Source: an uncultured Eubacteriales bacterium
GTDB taxonomy: Bacteria > Bacillota > Clostridia > Lachnospirales > Lachnospiraceae
Length of the DNA stretch: 20,705 nt
Assembly (NCBI GenBank): GCA_902772745.1
Contig: CACYBV010000065.1
Coordinates: 1 to 20,705 of the forward strand
Direction: 5' to 3'
Made by a program: the position numbers and the translations under genes. Within the stretch, counting starts at the first letter, position 1. Every line of letters starts with the position of its first letter. The notes beneath the pieces were generated by a model that was not told where the DNA came from, did no database searches, and saw nothing but the letters and a program-made list of their open reading frames with translations. Shown here one piece after another: positions 7,978-15,446 of this stretch.

Positions 7978-10347
7978 TTATTTAAACACGCAGATTGTCA
8001 CGCCGGAATCGCCTTCTCCGTATTCGCCGAGGTGGAATTCCTTTACGAATTTCTGACGCCTCAGGAACTGCTGGACCGCCGCGCGCATCGCGCCGGAGCC
8101 CTTGCCGTGTACGATGCGGACCTGCGGAAGATGCGACAGATACGCGTCGTCGAGATATTTCTCCAGTTCCGGAAGGGCTTCCTCGACGCGTTTTCCGATC
8201 AGGTTGATCTCGGCGCTGATAGATCCGGCTTTGCTGAGTCCGGCGGTGCTGGTGCCGCCGCTCTGGACTTTCTTTCCGTCGAGGCTCACCGTATTTTCCT
8301 CCAGCTTCTGCAGGTCGGAGATGTGTACCTGAGACCGGAGAATGCCCATCTGTACAAAAAGGTTGCCCTTCTGGTCCGGAAGCGTGGAAACGGTGCCCCG
8401 AAGATTCAGCGAGTGGACAAAGACACCGTCGCCGATATGAAGTTCGGAGGCTTTTGTCGAGGTTTTCCGGACTTCCTTCGGCTTTGCGTTTTTCTCGTTC
8501 AGCCGGTCCATCTGCTCGCGTGTCTTTGTACGCATTGCCTCCATCTCGCGCATGTCCGCCGTGCCGGATTTCTGTGCCATCCGGATTGCCTGATCCATCT
8601 GCTCTTTGGCGTCGGCGAGAATCTGACGGGCTTCCGTGCGGGCGCGTTCGAGAATCTTCTCTTTTTCGTCGGCGAGACGCTGTTCGCGGGTTTCGAGGTC
8701 CTTTTTCATGCGGTCAGCCTGGGACCTGAGCTCGTTCACGCGCATCTTCTGGTGTTCCATTTCCTTCCGGGTATCGTTGAGGTTTTTGATCACGTCCTCA
8801 AAGCGTTCGGTATCGCTGTCGATATGTGCCTTTGCCTCGTCGATGATATAGGCAGGCAGTCCGAGCTTTTCGGAGATCGCGAAGGCGTTGCTCTTTCCGG
8901 GGATTCCGAGAAGCAGCCGGTAGGTCGGGGAAAGCGTCGCGACGTCGAATTCGCAGGAGGCATTTTCAACGCCGGGCTCTGAAAGCGCGTGGAGCTTCAG
9001 CTCGCTGTAGTGCGTCGTCGCCATCGTCCGGACCTGCATCCGCCGAAGAAAATCGAGGATCGAAATCGCGAGCGCCGCGCCTTCCGAGGGATCGGTTCCG
9101 GCGCAGAGTTCGTCGAAAAGGACAAGCGAATCCAGATCCGCATCCTGAAGGATCCGGATGATGTTGGTCATGTGCGAGGAGAAGGTCGAGAGACTCTGCT
9201 CGATCGACTGCTCGTCGCCGATATCCGCATAGATTTCCCGGAAAATGCCCAGTTCCGATCCGTCGAAAGCCGGAATGTGCAGCCCCGCCTGGCCCATCAG
9301 CTGCAGAAGACCGAGGGTTTTCAGGGAAACCGTTTTGCCGCCGGTGTTGGGGCCGGTCACGATCAGCTGGTAAAAATCGTCTCCGAGCCGAAGGTCGATC
9401 GGGACAACTCTGTGTCTGTCAAGAAGCGGATGACGCGCTTTTTTCAGGACGATTCTGCGCTCCGTGTTGAAGACCGGGGCGGATGCGTCCATCTCACGCG
9501 CAAGAGAAGCCTTCGCGAAGACGAAATCCAGATGTGAAAGGATCGTGAGGTCCGTCTCAAGCTCCGTGATATGGTCGGCGGCCATCGCGGAGAGATTCGC
9601 GAGAATCACTTCTATTTCCTTCTGCTCGTCGATTTCGTACTGCCGAAGTTCGTTGTTCAGGCGGATTACGCCCATCGGCTCGATAAAGACCGTGGAACCG
9701 GTACCGGACTCGTCGTGGATCATTCCTGAGACCTGGGAGCGGTATTCGGATTTTACGGGAATGCAGTAGCGGCCGTTCCGCATGGTGACGACATTGTCGC
9801 GCAGATAGCTGCTGTTTGAGAGTAGCACCGAATTCAGCTCGGCGTGGATTTTTGCCGAGACGCCTGCCATCTTGCGGCGGATCGCGTGCAGTTTCGGGCT
9901 TGCATCGTCCGCGATTTCCTCTTCCGAGAGGATGCAGCGGTCAAGCTCATGCTGCAGCGCAGTCAAAGGCTCCAGTTCGGCGAAAAAACCGGTCAGAACG
10001 TCCGGGTTCTCCTCGTCGTCGTTCTTCCGTCCGTAGCTTTTCACGCGCGCCGCGGTCCGAAGCACCGAACTGATGTTGAGAAGCTCGACGATTCCGAGAT
10101 TGGACTGCACCTTAAGCCGCATCAGGGACGGCCGGATGTCCCGTGCACCGGAGCAGGAAAGCGCGCCGAAGCGCACCAGACGCTGAAGAGCCGCAGCGGT
10201 TTCCGCCTGCCATTCCCGGATGTCCGGAAGGGAGTCTGAGGGCACGAGCGCCTGCACTTTTTCCTTCCCGATGGGCGTCAGCGCTTTTTCGAGAAGCATC
10301 GTGATGATTTTATCATATTCAAGAGTTTTCAGGACTTTTTCGTTCAT
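7978..10347 (-). CDS. mutS2: MutS2, MutS-family ATPase with C-terminal Smr domain
   Basis: 789 residues from the ATG at 10347. A TTG 36 bases upstream is in frame but family members begin near MNEKVLKTLEYDKI, so the ATG is preferred. Order: N-terminal core and clamp (about 1-320), ATPase with Walker A GPNTGGKT (332-339), Walker B LVLFDE (408-413) and the TTHY switch (444-447), a long charged coiled coil (about 505-630), a KOW-like segment (about 636-680), and Smr (about 712-789) with HGKGSGAMR at 747-755. MutS2 proteins act on branched DNA and, in Bacillus, on collided ribosomes, rather than in mismatch repair. The LDLR-type motif at the start of Smr reads INLIG (714-718), so the acidic and basic positions tied to nuclease activity are missing. 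There is no Shine-Dalgarno before the ATG; see the promoter at 10355-10383. Confidence 0.97.
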   Translation of the reverse strand: MNEKVLKTLEYDKIITMLLEKALTPIGKEKVQALVPSDSLPDIREWQAETAAALQRLVRFGALSCSGARDIRPSLMRLKVQSNLGIVELLNISSVLRTAARVKSYGRKNDDEENPDVLTGFFAELEPLTALQHELDRCILSEEEIADDASPKLHAIRRKMAGVSAKIHAELNSVLLSNSSYLRDNVVTMRNGRYCIPVKSEYRSQVSGMIHDESGTGSTVFIEPMGVIRLNNELRQYEIDEQKEIEVILANLSAMAADHITELETDLTILSHLDFVFAKASLAREMDASAPVFNTERRIVLKKARHPLLDRHRVVPIDLRLGDDFYQLIVTGPNTGGKTVSLKTLGLLQLMGQAGLHIPAFDGSELGIFREIYADIGDEQSIEQSLSTFSSHMTNIIRILQDADLDSLVLFDELCAGTDPSEGAALAISILDFLRRMQVRTMATTHYSELKLHALSEPGVENASCEFDVATLSPTYRLLLGIPGKSNAFAISEKLGLPAYIIDEAKAHIDSDTERFEDVIKNLNDTRKEMEHQKMRVNELRSQADRMKKDLETREQRLADEKEKILERARTEARQILADAKEQMDQAIRMAQKSGTADMREMEAMRTKTREQMDRLNEKNAKPKEVRKTSTKASELHIGDGVFVHSLNLRGTVSTLPDQKGNLFVQMGILRSQVHISDLQKLEENTVSLDGKKVQSGGTSTAGLSKAGSISAEINLIGKRVEEALPELEKYLDDAYLSHLPQVRIVHGKGSGAMRAAVQQFLRRQKFVKEFHLGEYGEGDSGVTICVFK

Positions 10348-10354
10348 ATTGAGG

Positions 10355-10383
10355 ATTATACAATAGAAAACGCCCGCATGCAA
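10355..10383 (-). promoter_or_regulatory. mutS2 promoter, predicted leaderless start
   Basis: On the - strand, TTGCAT (10383-10378) and a consensus TATAAT (10360-10355) are separated by exactly 17 bases. The -10 box ends 7 bases before the A of the mutS2 ATG, so transcription would begin at or within a base or two of the start codon. The interval contains no Shine-Dalgarno sequence, which agrees with a leaderless message. Confidence 0.65.
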
Positions 10384-10388
10384 GTGTC

Positions 10389-10417
10389 TTTACATTTCGC
10401 GAATAATTCGATATAAT
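10389..10417 (+). promoter_or_regulatory. Sigma-A-type promoter for the HtrA-like/yhaM/rlmD operon
   Basis: TTTACA (10389-10394), a 17-base spacer and a consensus TATAAT (10412-10417). The predicted start is near 10424, giving a 5' leader of about 130 bases before the TTG at 10555. The leader holds two GTCGGAC direct repeats (10466-10472 and 10495-10501) and a small CCGGA/TCCGG hairpin (10505-10518). Its -35 box is 5 bases from that of the divergent mutS2 promoter. Confidence 0.7.
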
Positions 10418-10554
10418 GTATCTGTTCCGGCACTCCGTGAAAGAACAGAGAGCATTTTCAGGGATGTCGGACTGACGACACGGGACAAATACGGGTCGGA
10501 CGCCCCGGAGGATTCCGGCTGATATGATACAGAAAACACAGAAAGGAAGAACGT

Positions 10555-12129
10555 TTGGGCGGCGACAAACAGGAACGCGAACGGAAATTTATCCGGGAAA
10601 AAATCGTTCCGAGAAAAAAATATAAAAAGATACTCGGCATCATCGGTGCGGTTCTGGGAGCTTCGGTGCTTTTTGGCGCGTCGGCCGGTGCGGTTTTCTA
10701 TCTGATGCAGGAAACGCTGAAAAGAAATGAAGCGCAGGAATCTCCTTCGATCGAAGCCATCATCATCGCCCGGGACGACATTTCCGTAAGCCCCGAGAGC
10801 GGCGAAACCGGGGAGGCGGAGACTGCGCAGTGGTCTTCGGAAACCCGCGCAACGGAAAAAGCGCCGTCTTCGTCGGAAACGCCGCCGTCCACGCCGGAGC
10901 CGGAAACGGACGAATCTCTTGAGAGCACGGAATCCGAATCGGAGGATGACAGCACGCCTGCGGAAGATGAAACCGGGTCCGAAGATACCCCGGAAGCGGA
11001 GTCGGGATCCGAAAGCATTCCGGAAACCGAAACCCGGGACGAAACGGAGCCTGCAGAAAGCGGGAGCGAATCGGAAGAAGAAAGCGCGTCGGAAAGCGGC
11101 AGTACGGAAACCGACGATCCGGGAAGCAGTGAATCCGAAAGCGGCGGCACCGATACTGCGCAGGAAAGTACCGAAGCCGGTGAATCCCTAGACCGGGTTC
11201 CGACACTTCCGGAACGCGCACTGGACATCCGAAAATCGACAGTACGCATATCTGCACTTGAAACCGGTGCAACCGACTGGCTTTCGGCGGCAATCCGTGA
11301 GAAACGCGAGCTGTACGGCGTGATCGCAGCGGAGAACTCCGAATATGTGCTGGTCCTGACGAATGCGGTGGGCCTTGATACACCGGAAACAGAGATTACG
11401 ATACAGGTTGACGGCGTTTCATGTCCGGCCGAGTTCCAGAAGGCGGACAGCATCAGCGGACTTACGATACTGCGTGCGGAGAAAGAAGCATTAGCGGATC
11501 ATTACGAGGTGATTCCGCTCGGGAATTCCCTCACTGTATCGGTCGCAGACCCGGTCTGGTTCTCCGGCTTTTCTCCCGAGGCCGGGAACGGCCTGAATGA
11601 AGGTTCCGTTTCCTACATCGAGGAATACCGGCCGACAGTCGACGGCTACGTGCAGAAAATCTCCACCGGAATGCTGCACTATCCGGGCGAGCAGGGAATT
11701 CTCCTGAATGAGAACAATGAGCTTATCGGGCTCGTTTCGGATGACAGCTGCACCGAAGGCGTGATCCTTACAGCCTGGGGAATCAGCCCACTGAAATACC
11801 TCCTTGAAGACATGTGCTCCGGCGCCGGAACCGCGTATCTCGGGATCCGCTGCAGGGATGTGTCCGCGGACGAGGCGGAAGCGCTGGGGATTCCATCCGG
11901 CCTGTATATTCAGGAAGTGACGCCGGACAGCCCGGCCTATGACGCGGGGTTTCTGCCGGGAGACCGGCTTGTCCGCGTCGATGCGGGCTCGGTGAACACG
12001 AACCACATGCTCCTTTTGTGGATGGATATTGTGGAACCTTACAGGGAAATCACGGTCGGGATCGAACGCAGAGGACCCTCAGGTTACGAGCCGCTGGAAA
12101 TCCCGGTGACGCCGGGTGAAAGAAGATAA
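10555..12129 (+). CDS. Membrane-anchored HtrA-like protein with inactive protease domain and PDZ domain
   Basis: 524 residues from a TTG start with AGGAAG 5 bases upstream. No ATG near the N-terminus offers an alternative, and the basic N-terminus followed by a TM helix supports this start. A basic cytoplasmic stub (1-25) precedes a TM helix (about 26-51). Residues about 75-215 are a linker dominated by E, S, T, D and P. Residues about 222-418 align with the HtrA/DegP trypsin-like fold, and 426-520 are a PDZ domain (TAYLGIRC, SGLYIQEVTPDSPAYDAGFLPGDRLVRV). The catalytic positions are lost: the TNxHV histidine region reads TNAVGL (269-274), the DLAVL aspartate is Gly302 (GLTIL) and the GNSGG serine is Gln380 (GEQGILL). 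The protein is therefore probably a non-proteolytic binding or sensing protein on the outer membrane face. It is 44 bases upstream of yhaM. Confidence 0.9.
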   Translation: MGGDKQERERKFIREKIVPRKKYKKILGIIGAVLGASVLFGASAGAVFYLMQETLKRNEAQESPSIEAIIIARDDISVSPESGETGEAETAQWSSETRATEKAPSSSETPPSTPEPETDESLESTESESEDDSTPAEDETGSEDTPEAESGSESIPETETRDETEPAESGSESEEESASESGSTETDDPGSSESESGGTDTAQESTEAGESLDRVPTLPERALDIRKSTVRISALETGATDWLSAAIREKRELYGVIAAENSEYVLVLTNAVGLDTPETEITIQVDGVSCPAEFQKADSISGLTILRAEKEALADHYEVIPLGNSLTVSVADPVWFSGFSPEAGNGLNEGSVSYIEEYRPTVDGYVQKISTGMLHYPGEQGILLNENNELIGLVSDDSCTEGVILTAWGISPLKYLLEDMCSGAGTAYLGIRCRDVSADEAEALGIPSGLYIQEVTPDSPAYDAGFLPGDRLVRVDAGSVNTNHMLLLWMDIVEPYREITVGIERRGPSGYEPLEIPVTPGERR

Positions 12130-12173
12130 GGAATTTTACCGGACAGAACCGGTTTAGAAAGAGAAAAAGATTC

Positions 12174-13115
12174 ATGTTATACGTCAAAGACATTCACGAA
12201 GGCCAGCACATTTCACAGGTGCTCCTGTGCAGACAGAAAGTGACCGGAACCACCAAAAACGGACGGACCTATTATTCGCTGAAACTGCAGGACAAGACGG
12301 GGCAGCTCGACGGAAAGGTCTGGGACCTCACGAACAGCATCGAGAACTTTGAAGCCATGGATTTCATCCTGGTTGAGGGCGACGTGATCAATTACAACGG
12401 TTCGCCGCAGCTTAACATCCGCCGCATCCGCAAGGCGCAGGAGGGTGAATACGACCAGAAGGAGTACATCCCCGCGTCGGGACTGGACATTGACAAAATG
12501 TATGAGGAGCTGATGTGGCTCGTTAATAAGGTGGAACATCCGAAACTTCGGGAGCTTCTGGAGTCCTATTTTGTGAAGGATCCGAAATTCATCGCAGAGT
12601 TCAAAGTGCATTCGGCGGCAAAAGCGGTGCACCACGGCTTCATGGGCGGGCTTCTGCAGCATACGCTGAGGGTCGCACAGACCTGCTATTTCTTCAGCCT
12701 GCAGTACCAGATGCTGAACCGGGACCTCCTTCTGACTGCGGCGATTTTCCACGATATCGGCAAGATCCGCGAACTTTCGGACTTCCCGGAGAACGATTAT
12801 ACGGACGAGGGACAGCTGGTCGGGCACATCGTGATCGGCTACGGAATGATAAAAGCGCGGATGGATGAACTCGGCGGCTTCCCGGAGAAACTTCAGAACG
12901 AGCTTCTGCACTGCATCCTCGCACACCAGGGCAAGCTCGAGTACGGTTCGCCTAAGATTCCTTCGCTGATGGAAGCCGTTGCCCTGAACTACGCGGACGA
13001 CGCGGACGCGAAGCTGGAAATCATGGTCGAGGAATTCTCGAAAACCGCTTCGATGGATTTTCTTGGCGTCAATCGATTCCTCGGGACAAATATCAGGAAG
13101 ACTTCGAGAGAGTAA
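12174..13115 (+). CDS. yhaM: 3'-5' exoribonuclease YhaM family (OB fold plus HD domain)
   Basis: 313 residues, almost the same length as Bacillus YhaM (314 by memory). The N-terminal OB-fold nucleic-acid-binding domain (about 12-90) contains TKNGRTYYSLKLQDKTGQLDGKVWD-like strands. The C-terminal HD phosphohydrolase domain has H153/H154 (KAVHHGFMGGLLQHT), the HD pair H193-D194 (AIFHDIGKI), H218 in LVGHIV and a downstream LAHQG, consistent with a metal-dependent nuclease. The family trims RNA (and in some reports DNA) 3' ends in the cytoplasm. The start ATG is preceded by a purine-rich AAAGAGAAAAAG. It is followed after 9 bases by rlmD and preceded by the HtrA-like gene, so the three are likely one transcript. 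Confidence 0.95.
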   Translation: MLYVKDIHEGQHISQVLLCRQKVTGTTKNGRTYYSLKLQDKTGQLDGKVWDLTNSIENFEAMDFILVEGDVINYNGSPQLNIRRIRKAQEGEYDQKEYIPASGLDIDKMYEELMWLVNKVEHPKLRELLESYFVKDPKFIAEFKVHSAAKAVHHGFMGGLLQHTLRVAQTCYFFSLQYQMLNRDLLLTAAIFHDIGKIRELSDFPENDYTDEGQLVGHIVIGYGMIKARMDELGGFPEKLQNELLHCILAHQGKLEYGSPKIPSLMEAVALNYADDADAKLEIMVEEFSKTASMDFLGVNRFLGTNIRKTSRE

Positions 13116-13124
13116 GGAAAAATC

Positions 13125-14552
13125 ATGAAAAAGAATGATATCGTGACCGTCGAAATCACCGACCTCACGACCGAAGGGGAGGGCATCGGAAGAGCCGGCG
13201 CCTTCCCTTTGTTTATCAAAGACACGATGCCCGGGGATACCGTGCGCGCCGTCGTGACGAAGCTTAAAAAGAACTACGGTTACGGGAAGGCGCTGGAAAT
13301 CCTCACGCCTTCCGGGGATCGCATCCCGATGTGCTGCCCGCTTGCCCGCCGCTGCGGCGGCTGCCAGATCCAGGAGATGGATTACCGCGCGCAGCTTCGG
13401 TTCAAGACGGAGAAGGTGCTGAATAACCTGAAAAGAATCGGCGGACTTCCGGCGGTGCTTTCGGAGGATGCAGGCAGCCCGGAAACGGACCGTGAAGCGC
13501 TGGATGCGTTTCCTGTCCTTCCATGCATCGGGATGGAAAAACCCTGGCATTACCGCAACAAGGCCCAGGTGCCTTTTGGCAGGAACCGGGACGGAGAGAT
13601 TGTCTGCGGTTTCTATGCGGGCCGCAGCCATGACATCATCGAATCGGAGGACTGCTTCCTGACGCCGCCGGAATTCGGGGAGATTCTGCGGCTTGTGAAA
13701 GCCTGGATGCTTTCATACGGTATCTGGCCCTATGACGAACAGGACGGATCGGGGCTTCTTCGGCATGTGCTCCTCCGGAAAGGCTTTCATACCGGCGAGA
13801 TTCTCGTGTGCCTGATCATAAACGGAGACAGCCTGCCTCACTCAGAGGAGCTCGCCGATGCGCTGGACCGCGAAATTGCGGGTTTTAAGGCCCTTTCCCT
13901 GAACATCAATAAAATACGCGGCAACACGATTCTCGGGCCGGAAACGCGGCAAATTCGCGGCCCGGGGGCTATTACAGATACGCTTTCAGGCATCAGCTTC
14001 CGCATTTCCCCGCAGAGCTTCTACCAGGTGAATCCGGTTCAGACGGAAATTCTCTACAAAAAGGCGCTGGAATTCGCCGGACTTACGGGCAGTGAAACGG
14101 TCTGGGACCTCTACTGCGGCATCGGAACGATTTCTCTTTTCCTCGCGCAGAAGGCGAAAAAGGTCTACGGTGTCGAAATCGTCCCGCAGGCCATCGAGGA
14201 CGCCCGGGAGAACGCAGAACGGAACGGTTTCACGAACACGGAATTTTTCGTCGGAAAAGCGGAAGAAGTGCTCCACGTGTGGTACGAAGAACACCCGGAA
14301 GAGCAGATCGACGTTGTGACAGTCGATCCCCCGCGGAAGGGCTGCGATGAAAAATGCCTCGAAACCATCGGCCGGATGAGGCCGCAGAGGATCGTCTACG
14401 TTTCCTGCGACTCCGCGACGCTCGCCCGGGATCTCCGGATCCTGACGGAGCAGTACGGTTACCGCGTGGAGAAAGTGCAGCCGGTGGATCAGTTCTGCCA
14501 GACCGTGGAGGTGGAAAGCTGCGTGCTTTTAGAGCGGGTGAGCAGCCTGTAA
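13125..14552 (+). CDS. rlmD: 23S rRNA (uracil-5-)-methyltransferase, RlmD/RlmCD (RumA) type
   Basis: 475 residues. An N-terminal TRAM domain (about 2-60) is followed by a [4Fe-4S] site with C71, C77, C80 (CPLARRCGGC) and C178 (ESEDC). The SAM-binding domain has DLYCGIGTISLFLA at 329-342, and DPPRKG is at 402-407. The catalytic nucleophile is Cys429 in YVSCDSATLARDL. Together these indicate SAM-dependent formation of 5-methyluridine in RNA. Among TrmA-family members, the cluster plus TRAM points to the RlmC/RlmD group; in Bacillota one enzyme (RlmCD) can do both 23S sites, so the exact position is uncertain. An AAGGAAAAA element precedes the ATG, 9 bases after yhaM. The last gene before a weak terminator at 14542-14568. 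Confidence 0.95.
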   Translation: MKKNDIVTVEITDLTTEGEGIGRAGAFPLFIKDTMPGDTVRAVVTKLKKNYGYGKALEILTPSGDRIPMCCPLARRCGGCQIQEMDYRAQLRFKTEKVLNNLKRIGGLPAVLSEDAGSPETDREALDAFPVLPCIGMEKPWHYRNKAQVPFGRNRDGEIVCGFYAGRSHDIIESEDCFLTPPEFGEILRLVKAWMLSYGIWPYDEQDGSGLLRHVLLRKGFHTGEILVCLIINGDSLPHSEELADALDREIAGFKALSLNINKIRGNTILGPETRQIRGPGAITDTLSGISFRISPQSFYQVNPVQTEILYKKALEFAGLTGSETVWDLYCGIGTISLFLAQKAKKVYGVEIVPQAIEDARENAERNGFTNTEFFVGKAEEVLHVWYEEHPEEQIDVVTVDPPRKGCDEKCLETIGRMRPQRIVYVSCDSATLARDLRILTEQYGYRVEKVQPVDQFCQTVEVESCVLLERVSSL

Positions 14553-14568
14553 AGAAGCTGCGTTTTTT
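14542..14568 (+). terminator. Possible weak intrinsic terminator after rlmD
   Basis: GCAGC (14542-14546) can pair with GCTGC (14557-14561), directly followed by G and six T (14563-14568). The stem overlaps the rlmD stop codon. Five base pairs is short, so termination may be partial. Confidence 0.4.
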
Positions 14569-14570
14569 GA

Positions 14571-14798
14571 TCAGTTACAAAACAGGAAACGAGAAAAAGC
14601 AAATCATGTGAACTGTTAGGAAAAGAGTCCGCAGAGAGCAACAGTCCGGATGCGAACAGGAGATCATCATCGAAATCGCCGGGCACGATCATCCTGATCA
14701 TTATCGGTATATGGGTGCTTGCACCGCCGCGGCGGCAGTCTGGAAGCGGAAAAAGAACGAACAGGACGCATACAGCCGGTCAGGAAAGGACACATTGA
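14571..14798 (+). pseudogene. Possible remnant of a small membrane protein, no start codon
   Basis: An open stretch of 75 codons with no ATG, GTG or TTG in frame. It has a polar Ser/Lys/Glu-rich first half and then a hydrophobic run, GTIILIIIGIWVLA (about 14673-14714), followed by basic residues. Its TGA overlaps the ATG at 14798 as TGATG. Around 14717 a change of frame would continue the hydrophobic helix as TAAAAVWKRKKN and run directly into the next reading frame, so this may be the eroded upstream part of one gene covering 14571-15416. It may instead be non-coding. Confidence 0.25.
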
Positions 14799-15016
14799 TG
14801 AACGGAGATGATTCCCGGGAGAAACCAGCCGCCGGTTTGAAACTGGGCGAACTGGTAAAAATCGCAGATGAGAACAGGCTGATTGATCTGGATTTAGACG
14901 GAGTGTCGGAAGATGATGCCAAATACCCTTCAGTGCACATGCTGGAAGGGGGAAGCCTTAAGTGCAGGCAATATCGGATGCGGCTGCGGATGCTCTATAC
15001 TGCTCCTGCTGTTTGA
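14798..15016 (+). pseudogene. Probable 5' part of a frameshifted hypothetical gene
   Basis: 72 codons from an ATG at 14798 with AGGAAAGG 8 bases upstream, a better ribosome binding site than that of the upstream in-frame ATG at 14711. The first 50 or so residues are a sensible acidic sequence (KLGELVKIADENRLIDLDLD). After the GGGGG run at 14948-14952 the frame turns into a basic, Arg/Met-rich tail that looks like out-of-frame translation. Removing one G of that run joins it to the frame ending at 15416 and gives a 205-residue product. No family recognised. Confidence 0.45.
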
Positions 15017-15416
15017 CTTACTTCTTGGCGGCACCTCTGATGGATCTGCCGGCGAGCCCGCGCTGGAAGGATTTGCTTCAATCATTGACTATTTCGCATA
15101 TAGCCGTATGTTGAGAAAACCGGCAAATGGGACATATAAAAAGAATGCGGTTGACTGTCTCAGTTTATTGAGAGCTGAGGAGAGTCGGGATGCAATCCTT
15201 GAATTTATGTGTGAAATGGAGAACAAGAATGACAGGCAGCCGATTGATCCCTGCGGGGTGTGGAAACACATCGCCTGTTACGAAGCTTACTGCAGGGAAA
15301 ATCCAAAATTCAGAAGAAAAAATATGGACAGAGCAGTTGATACTATCCGGAGGACATATCCAGGATACCGGGACATCGAATCGGAAACTCAGAAAAAAGA
15401 CGAGCCTCATAAATGA
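14913..15416 (+). CDS. Hypothetical protein, probably 3' part of a frameshifted gene
   Basis: 167 codons if read from the ATG at 14913, but no ribosome binding site precedes that ATG, and the first 14 or so residues overlap the preceding reading frame and look out of frame. From about 14953 the sequence is convincing: AGNIGCGCGCSILLLLFDLLLGG, a Gly/Cys run followed by one hydrophobic helix (named here only by its parts GCGCGC and ILLLLFDLLLGG), then about 125 polar residues with five further cysteines and a Lys-rich C-terminus. It is likely membrane-associated. Joined to 14798-14952 by a one-base correction in the GGGGG run it becomes a 205-residue protein. It lies 30 bases before the M20 gene. 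No family recognised; it could also be a genuine separate gene. Confidence 0.5.
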   Translation: MMPNTLQCTCWKGEALSAGNIGCGCGCSILLLLFDLLLGGTSDGSAGEPALEGFASIIDYFAYSRMLRKPANGTYKKNAVDCLSLLRAEESRDAILEFMCEMENKNDRQPIDPCGVWKHIACYEAYCRENPKFRRKNMDRAVDTIRRTYPGYRDIESETQKKDEPHK

Positions 15417-15446
15417 TTATAACAGAAATACTGCAGGGAGAAAAGA

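Noticed and set aside
7912..8982. 356-codon open frame on the + strand opposite the mutS2 C-terminus
   Set aside because: It begins inside the repeat element and lies fully against conserved MutS2 sequence; the product looks like antisense translation.
10348..10383. In-frame TTG at 10383 as an alternative mutS2 start
   Set aside because: It coincides with the predicted -35 box, would add 12 residues not typical of the family, and has no ribosome binding site.
10898..11190. Ser/Glu-rich repetitive stretch considered as a DNA repeat array
   Set aside because: The codons vary while the amino-acid composition is kept, so this is a low-complexity protein linker rather than a nucleotide repeat.
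12130..12173. ACCGG/CCGGT hairpin between the HtrA-like gene and yhaM
   Set aside because: Five base pairs without a T-run; too weak to call a terminator.
12213..13631. 472-codon open frame on the - strand across yhaM and rlmD
   Set aside because: It spans the junction of two well-supported genes and its translation is His/Arg/Leu-rich without domains; it mirrors their codon bias.
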